In this document: in pieces, positions 44,549 to 54,278 of the stretch
Numbering within the stretch: position 1 is the stretch's first letter
Layout: every line of letters starts with the position of its first letter
NCBI GenBank assembly: GCA_022841885.1
Contig: JALHQP010000001.1
Location: 62,001-126,000 of the forward strand
Direction of reading: 5' to 3'
Origin: Aquincola sp.
Lineage (GTDB): Bacteria > Pseudomonadota > Gammaproteobacteria > Burkholderiales > Burkholderiaceae_C
DNA length: 64,000 nt
Position numbers and translations under genes: made by a program
Notes under the pieces: model-generated
What the model saw: only the letters and a program-made list of their open reading frames with translations
Databases searched by the model: none
What the model was told of the DNA's origin: nothing

Positions 44549-45961
44549 TCAGCGCTCGCGCAGCGCGCCGTCGCGCACCTTGAGGACCGGCTTGAGCAGG
44601 TAGGACAGCACGGTCTTTTTCCCGGTCAGCACGTCGACCTCGGCGGTCATGCCCGGGATGATCGGCAGCTTGTCGTTGAAGCCGGGCTTCAGCGTGCGCA
44701 CACGCACCAGGTAGAAGGCGTTGCCGCGGTCATCGACCACGGTGTCGGGACTGATGTTCTCGACCTTGGCTTCCAGGCCGCCGTAGATCGAGAAGTCGTA
44801 GGCGGTGAATTTCACGGTCGCGGCTTGGTCGGGGCGAATGAAGGCGATGTCCTTCGGCGCCACGCGTGCCTCGAGCACCAGCGTGTCGTCCAGCGGCACG
44901 ATCTCGACGATGTCCTTGCCCGGCGTGACGACGCCGCCGACCGTGTTGGCCAGCAGGCGCTGCACGCGGCCGCGCACCGGGCTCTTGATCTGCGACTTGT
45001 TCACCTTGTCCGCGAGCGCGACCGCGCCTTCATTGAGCGCGTTGAGCTTGCCCATCGCCTCGGCCAGGTCGCGCCGCGCCTCGTTGCGGAACGCGAGCTC
45101 GGTCTCCTGCGCCTTGCGCTGTGATTCGGAGATCGCGGCCGCGGCGCGCGCGATCTGCGCGCTGGCCTGCTCGGCTTCGCCGCGGTTCTTGGTCACGTCT
45201 CGCTCCAGGCGCAGGATCTCCACCTGCGACACCGCGCCGGTGGCCAGCAGCGGTCGCGTCTGCGTCAGTTCCTGTTGCGCCAGTTCGAGCCCGCGCTGCG
45301 CGGCGGTGCGGCGCGCCTGCGCTTCGCTGCGCTCCTGCTCGCGTTGGGCCATCTGCTGCCGCACGACGGCGAGCTGGGCGTCGAGTTCGGACACGCGCGA
45401 GGTGTACAGGCGCCGCTCTTCCTCGACGGTGCGGCGGTCCTCTTCGTCCTTGGCCGGCGGTGGCTCGAAGGGCTTGCCCTCGGCCAGCGCGCGCAATCGC
45501 GCGGCGCGGGCACGCAGTGCGATGCCGGTGGCCGCGCTTTCGCGCATGCCGGCGGTGGCGCGTGTTTCCTCCACGCGCAGCAGCATCTGGCCGGCTTCGA
45601 CCACCTGGCCTTCCTGCACCAGGATCTCGGACACGATGCCACCGTCGAGCGACTGCACCACCTGCAGCTGGCGCGACGGGATCACGCGGGCCTCGCCGCG
45701 CGTCACCTCGTCGACTTGCGCCAGCGCTGCCCACAGCAGCAGCAGCGCGACGACGATGATCGCCGCACGCACGATCTTCTGTGCGCGGTGCGTGCGCTGG
45801 CGCGAGATCAACGCATCGGCCTCGGCCTCGAACGGGCGCAGGCCGGCGTGGGCGGCCTGGGCGTCGTCCAGCGGGTCGCCGAACCAGCGTCGCGTGACCG
45901 GTTCGAGCCAGAGGCGGATGCGCTCGAGGCCCGCGTGGATGGTGTTGCCCAGGGCCTTCAT
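44549..45961 (-). CDS. lapC: HlyD-family membrane fusion protein of the adhesin exporter
   Basis: 470 residues. A cytoplasmic N-terminus (1-65) and one membrane helix (about 67-84, IIVVALLLLWAALAQV) are followed by the periplasmic arm. A lipoyl-like half motif, SLDGGIVSEILVQEGQVVEAG, is followed by a long coiled coil (about 130-320, many Arg/Glu/Gln/Ala). The second half motif is NKSQIKSPVRGRVQRL and the C-terminal beta domain ends AEVDVLTGKKTVLSYLLKPVLK. This is the type I adaptor that joins the ABC transporter to TolC. It overlaps lapB by 4 bp (ATGA), so the two are translated together. It sits directly upstream of lapA in transcription order. Confidence 0.93.
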   Translation of the reverse strand: MKALGNTIHAGLERIRLWLEPVTRRWFGDPLDDAQAAHAGLRPFEAEADALISRQRTHRAQKIVRAAIIVVALLLLWAALAQVDEVTRGEARVIPSRQLQVVQSLDGGIVSEILVQEGQVVEAGQMLLRVEETRATAGMRESAATGIALRARAARLRALAEGKPFEPPPAKDEEDRRTVEEERRLYTSRVSELDAQLAVVRQQMAQREQERSEAQARRTAAQRGLELAQQELTQTRPLLATGAVSQVEILRLERDVTKNRGEAEQASAQIARAAAAISESQRKAQETELAFRNEARRDLAEAMGKLNALNEGAVALADKVNKSQIKSPVRGRVQRLLANTVGGVVTPGKDIVEIVPLDDTLVLEARVAPKDIAFIRPDQAATVKFTAYDFSIYGGLEAKVENISPDTVVDDRGNAFYLVRVRTLKPGFNDKLPIIPGMTAEVDVLTGKKTVLSYLLKPVLKVRDGALRER

Positions 45962-48141
45962 GCGGCCTTCGCGATGCGCCCGCTCTGCAGCGCTTCCATG
46001 ATGCGGTCGCGCGGGCCGTCGGCGACGATGCGGCCGTTGTCGACCACGATGACGCGGTTGACGAAGGCCAGCAGCGAGGTGCGGTGCGTCACCAGCAGCA
46101 CGGTCTTGCCCTGGGCGAAGTCGCCGAGCCGCTGCGTGATGTGCGCCTCGGTGGAGAAGTCCATGGCGCTGGTCGGCTCGTCGAGCAGCAGGATCGGCGC
46201 GTTGTGCAGTACCGCGCGTGCGATGCCCACGGCCTGGCGCTGGCCGCCCGACAGCAGCTCGCCGCGCTCGCCCACCGGCAGGTCGAAGCCCTTGGGATGG
46301 CGGTGCACGAACTCGGTCAGGCCGGCGACCTCGGCCGCAGCGACGATCGCCGCGTCGTCGGCATAGGGCATGCCGAAGGCAATGTTGTCGCGCAGCGAGC
46401 CGTGGAACAGCAGCACGTCCTGCGATACATGGCCGATGTTGCGACGCACATCGGCCGGGTCGAGCTGGCGCAGGTCGATGCCGTCGAGCAGCACCGCGCC
46501 GCCGTTGACTTCCATCGGCTGGTACAGGCCCATCACCAGGCGCTGCAGCGTCGACTTGCCCGAGCCGACGCGGCCGATGAAGGCCACCCTCTCGCCTGGC
46601 GCGACGCGCAGGCTGATGCCGTCCAGGGCCAGGTCCTCGCGGTTCGGGTAGGCGAAGCGCACATTGCGCAGTTCGATCTCACCCTTGAACTCGCGCCGCT
46701 GCACGAAGGGTGCGGCGCCCTCGGCCAGCGACGGGCGCTCGACCGGCTGCGACATCAGGCGGTCGAGCGATTCGAGGGCGGTGCGCGCGCCCTGGTACTG
46801 CATCAGCAGGCCCACCACCTGGCCGGCCGGCGCGAGTGCCCGCCCGGCCAGCATGCCCGCGGCGATCAGCGCGCCCATCGTCAGCTGGCGCTCGCCGATC
46901 AGGTAGACGCCGATCACGATCACCATCACGCTGGTCAGCTGCGTCAGCCAGGCGGTGCCGTACATCGCCGACGAGGACAGCGCGCGCATGCGCACGTTGA
47001 TGCGGGCGAGGAAGGTGTTGGCACGTTCCCACTTGGCCTGGATCGCGCCCTCGGCCCCCTGGGCCTTGATCGTTTCCAGGCCGGTCAGGCTCTCGATGAG
47101 GGTCGCGTTGCGCTGTGCGGACGCGCGCCAGGTGGTCTCCGACAGCTGGTGCAGCCGGTGCTGAAGCACCCAGCCGAGGATCACGATGACCGCGAACACG
47201 ACGACGACCGGAATCGCGAGCCAGGGCGACAGCCAGGCCATCACCAGCACGAACAGCAGTGCGAACGGCAGGTCGATCAGCGCCGTCACGGTGGACGAGG
47301 CGATGAAGTCGCGCACCTGCTCGAAGCCGCGCAGGTTGCTCGCGAACGACCCCACCGACTCGGGTCGGTAGGCCAGACGCAGGCCGAGCACGCGCTCCAT
47401 CAGCGTGGCGGACAGCTCGACGTCGATGCGCGCGCTGGCCTCGTCGACGAAGCGGCTGCGCAGGTTGCGCAGCCAGAGGTCGGCGCAGAGCACCAGCACG
47501 ATGCCGATGGCCATGGCCCACAGCGTCTCGACCGCGGCGTTGGGCACCACCCGGTCGTAGACGTTCATCGAGAAGATCGGGAAAGCGAGCGCGAACAGGT
47601 TCACCAGCGCCGCCGCGGCCAGCACGTCGCGATAGACGAACCGCTGGGCGCCGATCACGCTCCAGAACCAATGGCCGTGGCGTGCGGGTCGCGTCTCGTT
47701 GCCGGCACGCGTGCGGCTGTCGAAGCGGAATTGCGGGCGTACGAAGAGCGCGACGCCGGCGTAGCGTGCGGCGAGTTCTTCGCGCGCCAGTGTCACCGCG
47801 CCCTGGCCGGTGGCGGGCAGCAGCACCTGGGCCCGGCCGTCGGCGCCCCAGCTGACGAGCACGCAGCTCTGGTTGTCCGCCAGCACCAGAATGGCGGGCA
47901 GGGCCGCTGCATCGATCGCTTCGAGCGGCAGGCGCTGCAGGCGTGCGGCCATGCCGGCGCGCGCGGCGGCGCGCTCGGCGAGTTCGAGCGTCAGGCGGCC
48001 GTCGACCAGCGGCAGCCCGGCCGACAGCGAGGCCCGCGATCCGCCCTGACCGTGCAAACGGCACAGCTCGACCAGGCTGTCGAGCAGCGGGTCGGGGTGG
48101 ATCAGGTCTTCTCGAAGGCGGGTCGCTGAGGGGGCACTCAT
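45958..48141 (-). CDS. lapB: Type I secretion ABC transporter of the adhesin exporter
   Basis: 727 residues. The N-terminal 140 residues form a C39 peptidase-like domain without the catalytic Cys motif (LVELCRLHGQGGSRASL instead of the usual QxDCGPACL). This is a CLD, as in LapB and HlyB, which binds RTX substrates rather than cutting leaders. Six membrane helices span about 165-450 (WFWSVIGAQRFVYRDVLAAA, NLFALAFPIFSMNVYDRVVP). The ATPase has Walker A GRVGSGKST, Q-loop HVSQDVLLF, signature LLSGGQRQ, Walker B ILLLDEPTSAMD and the H-loop LVTHR. It powers LapA export together with LapC and LapE. It begins 9 bp after the Nudix gene stop. Confidence 0.95.
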   Translation of the reverse strand: MSAPSATRLREDLIHPDPLLDSLVELCRLHGQGGSRASLSAGLPLVDGRLTLELAERAAARAGMAARLQRLPLEAIDAAALPAILVLADNQSCVLVSWGADGRAQVLLPATGQGAVTLAREELAARYAGVALFVRPQFRFDSRTRAGNETRPARHGHWFWSVIGAQRFVYRDVLAAAALVNLFALAFPIFSMNVYDRVVPNAAVETLWAMAIGIVLVLCADLWLRNLRSRFVDEASARIDVELSATLMERVLGLRLAYRPESVGSFASNLRGFEQVRDFIASSTVTALIDLPFALLFVLVMAWLSPWLAIPVVVVFAVIVILGWVLQHRLHQLSETTWRASAQRNATLIESLTGLETIKAQGAEGAIQAKWERANTFLARINVRMRALSSSAMYGTAWLTQLTSVMVIVIGVYLIGERQLTMGALIAAGMLAGRALAPAGQVVGLLMQYQGARTALESLDRLMSQPVERPSLAEGAAPFVQRREFKGEIELRNVRFAYPNREDLALDGISLRVAPGERVAFIGRVGSGKSTLQRLVMGLYQPMEVNGGAVLLDGIDLRQLDPADVRRNIGHVSQDVLLFHGSLRDNIAFGMPYADDAAIVAAAEVAGLTEFVHRHPKGFDLPVGERGELLSGGQRQAVGIARAVLHNAPILLLDEPTSAMDFSTEAHITQRLGDFAQGKTVLLVTHRTSLLAFVNRVIVVDNGRIVADGPRDRIMEALQSGRIAKAA

Positions 48142-48150
48142 GGGCGGCGG

Positions 48151-48702
48151 TCAGCCTATATCGGCACAGTGCAGGTCGAACCGACCGCGCCGGCGATCGG
48201 CGAAGAAATGCGCCAAGGTTTCACGCACGGTGCGAAAAGCGATCTGGTCCCAGGGCACCTCGTCCTCGGCGAACAGGCGCGCCTCGAGCGTCTCGCTGCC
48301 GGGATTCAGCTCGGGCGAGGTCATCGTGGCGCGATAGAACAGGTGCAGCTGGCCGACGCGCACGACATTGAGCACGGTGAACAGCGCGCCGAGCTCGATG
48401 CGGGCGCCGGCCTCCTCGTCGGTCTCGCGCAGCGCGCCCTGTTCGGTGGTTTCGCCGAGTTCGAGAAAGCCCGCCGGCAGGGTCCACAGCCCGTAGCGCG
48501 GCTCGATCGCGCGCTTGCACAGCAGCACGCGCCCTTCCCACACCGGCACGGTGCCCACGACGTTGAGCGGGTTCTCGTAGTGCACCGTGCCGCAGGTCGG
48601 GCAGACGGCGCGCTCGCGGTTGTCGTCCGGCGGCACGCGGTACTCGACGGCACTGCCGCAGGCACGGCAATGCCGGATTCGCTCGCGCGCGGACAGCAGC
48701 AT
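48151..48702 (-). CDS. Nudix hydrolase with N-terminal zinc ribbon
   Basis: 183 residues. Two CxxC pairs (HCRACG and VCPTCG) form a zinc ribbon of the kind seen in NudC-like and related Nudix proteins. The Nudix box is complete: GFLELGETTEQGALRETDEEAGA (G-x5-E-x7-RE-x2-EE-x-G). The usual preceding GLWTLPAG strand is present. The enzyme hydrolyses a nucleoside diphosphate linked to another group; the substrate is not predictable, though NADH or ADP-ribose types share this plan. It is followed on the same strand by lapB after 9 bp, so it may share that transcript without a functional link. It is divergent from maiA with a 53-bp gap. Confidence 0.9.
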   Translation of the reverse strand: MLLSARERIRHCRACGSAVEYRVPPDDNRERAVCPTCGTVHYENPLNVVGTVPVWEGRVLLCKRAIEPRYGLWTLPAGFLELGETTEQGALRETDEEAGARIELGALFTVLNVVRVGQLHLFYRATMTSPELNPGSETLEARLFAEDEVPWDQIAFRTVRETLAHFFADRRRGRFDLHCADIG

Positions 48703-48755
48703 GGCGTCGAGTGTAGCGATGGCATCATCATGGCCAGACGCTCAGAAGGTGGGCC

Positions 48756-49391
48756 ATGCAGCTCTACAACTACTTCCGCTCCTCGGCCTCGTACCGCGTG
48801 CGCATCGCGCTGGCGCTCAAAGGGCTGGACTACGAGTACAAGCCGGTGCACCTGGTCCAGAACGAGCAGTTCAACGAATCCTACGCAGCGGTATCGGCCT
48901 CGCGCCTGGTACCCACGCTGGTCGACGGCGACCAGGTGATCACGCAGTCGCTGGCGATCGTCGAGTACCTCGACCAGACGCATCCCGAACCGCCGCTGCT
49001 GCCGAAGGACGCCGTCGGCCGCGCCCGCGTGCGCGCGCTGGCCTACGACATCGCCTGCGAGATCCACCCGCTGAACAACCTGCGCGTGCTGCGCTACCTG
49101 GTGCGCGACATGAAGCTGAGCGAGGACGACAAGAACCGCTGGTACCGGCATTGGGTCGAGACCGGCCTCGAGACGGTCGAGCGCCAGCTCGCCGATGCGC
49201 GCACCGGCCGCTTCTGCCATGGCGACACGCCGACGCTGGCCGACATCACCTTGGTGCCGCAGGTGTTCAACGCCCAGCGCTTCGAGTGCCGGCTCGATCA
49301 TGTGCCCACCGCGATGCGCGTGTTCGAGGCCTGCATGAGGTTGCCAGCCTTCGACGCCACCCAACCCTCGAAGTGCCCGGATGCACAGTAG
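48756..49391 (+). CDS. maiA: Maleylacetoacetate isomerase (zeta-class GST)
   Basis: 211 residues. The zeta-class glutathione site is clear: YNYFRSSASYRVRIALALKGL at residues 4-24. VPTLVDGDQVITQSLAIVEYLD is the glutathione-binding strand-turn. The C-terminal helical domain has the WYRHWVETGLETVERQL and GDTPTLADITLVPQVFNAQRF blocks. The enzyme isomerises maleylacetoacetate (tyrosine breakdown) or maleylpyruvate (gentisate pathway). No other gene of either pathway is nearby, so the exact substrate is open. It overlaps the next gene, pgeF, by 11 bp. Confidence 0.92.
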   Translation: MQLYNYFRSSASYRVRIALALKGLDYEYKPVHLVQNEQFNESYAAVSASRLVPTLVDGDQVITQSLAIVEYLDQTHPEPPLLPKDAVGRARVRALAYDIACEIHPLNNLRVLRYLVRDMKLSEDDKNRWYRHWVETGLETVERQLADARTGRFCHGDTPTLADITLVPQVFNAQRFECRLDHVPTAMRVFEACMRLPAFDATQPSKCPDAQ

Positions 49392-50157
49392 CGGGCCCGC
49401 CGTCGACGCTTTCATCCGGCCGGACTGGGCGGTTGATGCCCGCGTCGGCGCGCTGATGACGACGCGCGACGGCGGCGTCAGCGTGGCGCCCTTCGACAGC
49501 CTGAACCTCGGCCGTTCGGTCGGCGACGCGCCCGAGGCGGTGGCGGAGAACCGGCGACGCTTCGAGGCGGCGATCGGTGCGCCGCCGGTGTGGCTGTCGC
49601 AGGTGCACGGCGTGTGCGTGCTTCGCCTGCCGGCGGGCGCGGGCTCGCAGGAAGCCGATGCCAGCATCACGACCGAGCCGGACGTCGCCTGCACGGTGAT
49701 GGTGGCCGACTGCCTGCCGGTGCTGTTCGCGGCGCCTCAGGCCCGCGGCGTCGGTGCCGCCCATGCCGGCTGGCGCGGGCTGGCCGCTGGCGTGCTCGGG
49801 GCCACGGTCGCCGCCCTGTGCGAAGCGAGTGCCTGTGCCCCGCGCGAATTGAGCGCCTGGCTCGGCCCCTGCATCGGGCCGCGCCAGTTCGAGGTCGGTG
49901 AGGACGTGGTCCGTGCCTTCGGCGCTGTGGCCGCCATGCGCTTCGCGCCGCGCGGGCCTGCGCATGTCGGCCCGGACGGTTCGCCGCGCTGGCTGGCCGA
50001 CCTGCCGGGACTGGCCCGCGACCGCTTGTGGGCGGCCGGCGTGAAGCGAATCAGCGGCGGCGGCTGGTGCACGGTCGAGGAGCGCTCACGCTTCTTCTCG
50101 TTCCGGCGCGACCGCAGCACCGGGCGCATGGCCGCTGCGGTCTGGATCCGCCGCTGA
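49381..50157 (+). CDS. pgeF: Polyphenol oxidase/laccase-domain protein (PgeF, YfiH family)
   Basis: 258 residues. The family's metal/nucleophile residues are present: His in WLSQVHGVCVL, Cys in VMVADCLPVLF and His in GAAHAGWRGLAAG, followed by GPCIGPRQFEVGEDV. YfiH/PgeF proteins clean up misassembled peptidoglycan by removing L-Ser wrongly added to UDP-MurNAc; older annotation says laccase or purine nucleoside phosphorylase. The start overlaps maiA by 11 bp. In many Burkholderiales the gene stands just before phaC, as here. Its last 72 bp overlap a small gene on the opposite strand. Confidence 0.9.
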   Translation: MHSSGPAVDAFIRPDWAVDARVGALMTTRDGGVSVAPFDSLNLGRSVGDAPEAVAENRRRFEAAIGAPPVWLSQVHGVCVLRLPAGAGSQEADASITTEPDVACTVMVADCLPVLFAAPQARGVGAAHAGWRGLAAGVLGATVAALCEASACAPRELSAWLGPCIGPRQFEVGEDVVRAFGAVAAMRFAPRGPAHVGPDGSPRWLADLPGLARDRLWAAGVKRISGGGWCTVEERSRFFSFRRDRSTGRMAAAVWIRR

Positions 50158-50358
50158 CGCGGCCGCCGCTTCGGCCGCCCGTCGAGCGCGCCGCCGCGCC
50201 GGGGTGCCGAGGATGTAGAGCACGATCGCCAGCGGGACCACGCCCCAGCCGAGCACGGTGAAGAAGGCGCCGAGCAGGCTGCCCTGCGGCGACGTCAGCT
50301 CGGCCACGGCCACCATCAACACCACGTAGATCCAAGCCAGGGCCACCAGATAGAGCAT
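50086..50358 (-). CDS. Small two-helix membrane protein
   Basis: 90 residues from MLYLVALAWIYVVLMVAV (ATG at 50358). The open frame extends to 50448 but that leader lacks sense. Two hydrophobic helices (about 2-20 and 28-50, SLLGAFFTVLGWGVVPLAIVLYIL) are followed by an Arg/Ala-rich cytoplasmic tail. I do not know a function. Similar short MLYLV...WIYV proteins occur beside phaC in other Burkholderiales, which supports a real gene. The tail overlaps the pgeF 3' end on the other strand by 72 bp, so its last 24 codons are constrained by both genes. The 131-bp gap to phaC holds the divergent start regions. Confidence 0.65.
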   Translation of the reverse strand: MLYLVALAWIYVVLMVAVAELTSPQGSLLGAFFTVLGWGVVPLAIVLYILGTPARRRARRAAEAAAASAADPDRSGHAPGAAVAPEREEA

Positions 50359-50489
50359 CGTTGTCGCCTGCTTACGCAAGTCTGCGAATTTCGCTAATCG
50401 GAATAACTCGTCATGATGCGGTAAGCCAAGCGGCGTACAACGTGGCATTGTTCACCAGCCGTTCGCAGCAATCACAGGAGACAGTCGAG

Positions 50490-52181
50490 ATGAGTCGGAC
50501 ATCTTCGTCCCCGCACGGTAGCGACCCGGCCGACGCATTCGGCAAAGCCGTCGGCGGCATGTTGCAGGCGGCGGCGGGGCTGACCCTGCCGCACCAGGCG
50601 CTGAATTCGCTGCAGGCCGAATACCTGAAGGAAGCCGCGTCGATCTGGAACGGCGCCGTCGAACGCTTCGCCGGCAAGCCCGAGGCCGAAACGCCCAAGC
50701 TGGGCGACCGGCGCTTCGCGGCCGGCGACTGGGCCACCAATCCCGCCGCGGCGTTCACCGCGCAGACCTACCTGCTCAACGCGCGCACGCTGCTGAAGAT
50801 GGCCGATGCCATCGAGGGCGACGAGAAGACCCGCGCGCGCGTGCGCTTCGCGGTGCAGCAGTGGCTCGACGCCGCCAGCCCGAGCAACTTTCTCGCGCTC
50901 AACCCCGAGGCGCAGCGCAAGGCCCTGGACACCAAGGGCGAGAGCATCGCGCAGGGCCTGGCGCACCTGTGGGGCGACGTGCAGCAGGGCCATGTGTCGC
51001 AGACCGACGAGAGCGTGTTCGAGGTCGGCCGCAACGTGGCCACCAGCGAGGGCGCGGTGGTGTACGAGAACGAGCTGTTCCAGCTGCTCGAGTACAAGCC
51101 GCTGACGGCCAAGGTGCACGAGCGGCCGATGCTGTTCGTGCCACCGTGCATCAACAAGTACTACATCCTCGACCTGCAGCCGGACAACTCGCTGATCCGC
51201 TACACGGTCGGCCAGGGCCACCGCGTGTTCGTCGTCAGCTGGCGCAACCCCGACACGAGCATCGCCGACAAGACCTGGGACGACTACATCGAGCATGGCG
51301 CGATCCGCGCGATCCGCGAAGTGCAGGCGATCGGCGGCACCGAGCAGATCGACACGCTGGGCTTCTGTGTCGGCGGCACGATCCTCTCCACCGCGCTCGC
51401 GGTGCTGGCGGCACGCGGAGAGCAGCCGGCGGCCAGCGTGACGCTGCTGACGACGTTGCTGGACTTCTCGAACACCGGCGTGCTCGACCTCTTCATCGAC
51501 GAGCCGGCGGTGCAGTTGCGCGAGGTGACCATCGGGGCCGACGCGCCGCAGGGCCCGGGTCTGCTGCGCGGCAAGGAGCTCGCGACCACCTTCAGTTTCC
51601 TGCGTCCGAACGACCTGGTGTGGAACTACGTCGTCGGCAACTACCTGAAGGGCGACAAGCCGCCGCCCTTCGACCTGCTGTACTGGAACGGCGACTCGAC
51701 CAACCTGCCGGGGCCGATGTTCTGCTGGTACCTGCGCCACACCTACCTGCAGAACGAGCTGCGCCAGCCGAACAAGCTGACGGTCTGCGGCCAGAAGGTC
51801 GACCTCGGCAAGATCAAGGCGCCGGTGTTCGTCTACGCCTCGCGCGAGGACCACATCGTTCCCTGGCAAGCGGCGTTCGAGAGCACGAAGATCGTGAAGG
51901 GCAAGCTGCGCTTCGTGCTCGGCGCCTCGGGCCACATCGCGGGCGTGATCAACCCGCCCGCCGCAAAGAAACGCAGCCACTGGGTCGACGGCAAGCTCGG
52001 CGGCAGCGCCCAGCAGTGGTTCGACTCGGCCAAGGAAGTGCCCGGCAGCTGGTGGACCGACTGGGCCGCCTGGCTCAAGCCCCATGCCGGCAAGATGATT
52101 CCGGCCCCCAGGGGCTACGGCGATCGCAAGCACAAGGCGATCGAACCGGCGCCCGGCCGCTACGTCAAAGTCAAAGCCTGA
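50490..52181 (+). CDS. phaC: Class I poly(3-hydroxyalkanoate) synthase
   Basis: 563 residues from MSRTSSSPHGSD; CAGGAGACAGTCGAG precedes the ATG. An in-frame start at 50361 lacks support. The enzyme polymerises (R)-3-hydroxyacyl-CoA on the granule surface. The lipase-like nucleophile motif is GFCVGG with Cys293. The Asp is in SREDHIVPW and the His in GASGHIAGVINPP. The N-terminal PhaC_N region (NPAAAFTAQTYLLNARTLL, GDRRFAAGDW) and length fit class I enzymes, which need no PhaE or PhaR partner. phaA follows after 20 bp and phaB after that: the standard route from acetyl-CoA to polyhydroxybutyrate. Confidence 0.96.
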   Translation: MSRTSSSPHGSDPADAFGKAVGGMLQAAAGLTLPHQALNSLQAEYLKEAASIWNGAVERFAGKPEAETPKLGDRRFAAGDWATNPAAAFTAQTYLLNARTLLKMADAIEGDEKTRARVRFAVQQWLDAASPSNFLALNPEAQRKALDTKGESIAQGLAHLWGDVQQGHVSQTDESVFEVGRNVATSEGAVVYENELFQLLEYKPLTAKVHERPMLFVPPCINKYYILDLQPDNSLIRYTVGQGHRVFVVSWRNPDTSIADKTWDDYIEHGAIRAIREVQAIGGTEQIDTLGFCVGGTILSTALAVLAARGEQPAASVTLLTTLLDFSNTGVLDLFIDEPAVQLREVTIGADAPQGPGLLRGKELATTFSFLRPNDLVWNYVVGNYLKGDKPPPFDLLYWNGDSTNLPGPMFCWYLRHTYLQNELRQPNKLTVCGQKVDLGKIKAPVFVYASREDHIVPWQAAFESTKIVKGKLRFVLGASGHIAGVINPPAAKKRSHWVDGKLGGSAQQWFDSAKEVPGSWWTDWAAWLKPHAGKMIPAPRGYGDRKHKAIEPAPGRYVKVKA

Positions 52182-52201
52182 ACCTCGAGGAGTACCCCCG
52201 C

Positions 52202-53383
<1,182 letters not shown>

Positions 53384-53413
53384 AGTCGGCACAAGACAAC
53401 CAAGGAGACAGTC

Positions 53414-54151
53414 ATGGCACAGAAAGTCGCGTACGTCACGGGCGGTATGGGTGGCATCGGCACGGCGATCTGCCAGCGCCTGCACAAGGAAGGCTTCAAG
53501 GTCATCGCCGGCTGCGGCCCGAGCCGTGACTTCGACAAGTGGCTGGGCGAACAGAAGGCGCTCGGCTACACCTTCTACGCTTCGGTCGGCAACGTCGCCG
53601 ACTGGGACTCGACGGTGGCTGCCTTCACCAAGGCCGTGGCCGAACATGGTGTGATCGACGTGCTGGTCAACAACGCCGGCATCACCAAGGACCGCATGTT
53701 CCTGAAGATGACGCCCGAGGACTGGAAGGCCGTCATCGACACCAACCTGAACAGCATGTTCAACGTCACCAAGCAGGTGGTGCCGGGCATGGTGGAGAAG
53801 GGCTGGGGCCGCATCATCCAGATCTCGTCGGTCAACGGCGAGAAGGGCCAGGCCGGCCAGACCAACTACTCGGCCGCCAAGGCCGGCATGCACGGCTTCA
53901 CGATGGCGCTGGCGCAGGAAGTGGCGAGCAAGGGCGTGACGGTCAACACCGTGAGCCCCGGCTACATCGGCACCGACATGGTCCGTGCGATCAAGCCCGA
54001 GGTGCTGGAGAAGATCGTCGCGACGATCCCGGTCAAGCGCCTGGGCCGGCCCGAGGAGATCGGCTCGGTGGTCGCCTGGCTCGCCGGCGAGGACTCGGGC
54101 TTCACGACCGGCGCCGACTTCTCGTGCAACGGCGGCCTGCACATGGGTTGA
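53414..54151 (+). CDS. phaB: Acetoacetyl-CoA reductase
   Basis: 245 residues, AAGGAGA upstream. It is a short-chain dehydrogenase with the NADPH turn TGGMGGIGTAIC, the NNAG motif VLVNNAGITKD, the catalytic Ser in IIQISSVNGEKGQ and YxxxK in TNYSAAKAG. The QTNYSAAKAGMHGFT stretch is typical of PhaB. It reduces acetoacetyl-CoA to (R)-3-hydroxybutyryl-CoA for PhaC. The stop codon lies inside the stem of the operon terminator. Confidence 0.96.
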   Translation: MAQKVAYVTGGMGGIGTAICQRLHKEGFKVIAGCGPSRDFDKWLGEQKALGYTFYASVGNVADWDSTVAAFTKAVAEHGVIDVLVNNAGITKDRMFLKMTPEDWKAVIDTNLNSMFNVTKQVVPGMVEKGWGRIIQISSVNGEKGQAGQTNYSAAKAGMHGFTMALAQEVASKGVTVNTVSPGYIGTDMVRAIKPEVLEKIVATIPVKRLGRPEEIGSVVAWLAGEDSGFTTGADFSCNGGLHMG

Positions 54152-54170
54152 GCGTCTTCGACGCTCAACC
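54146..54170 (+). terminator. Terminator hairpin at the end of phaCAB
   Basis: Perfect 11-bp stem, GGTTGAGCGTC (54146-54156) with GACGCTCAACC (54160-54170), loop TTC. It includes the phaB stop TGA (54149-54151). There is no T-tract after it. The remaining 108 bp to the LysR stop contain no other recognisable element. Confidence 0.65.
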
Positions 54171-54278
54171 CTACGGGTGGCCGGAACCGACCCGCAGGGG
54201 TCTCCCATGGGATGAGTCAGCTGACATCCGAGCAGAGCGACGCTGCTTCTTTTACAACGAGCTTCCCGCTGTTGCGGG

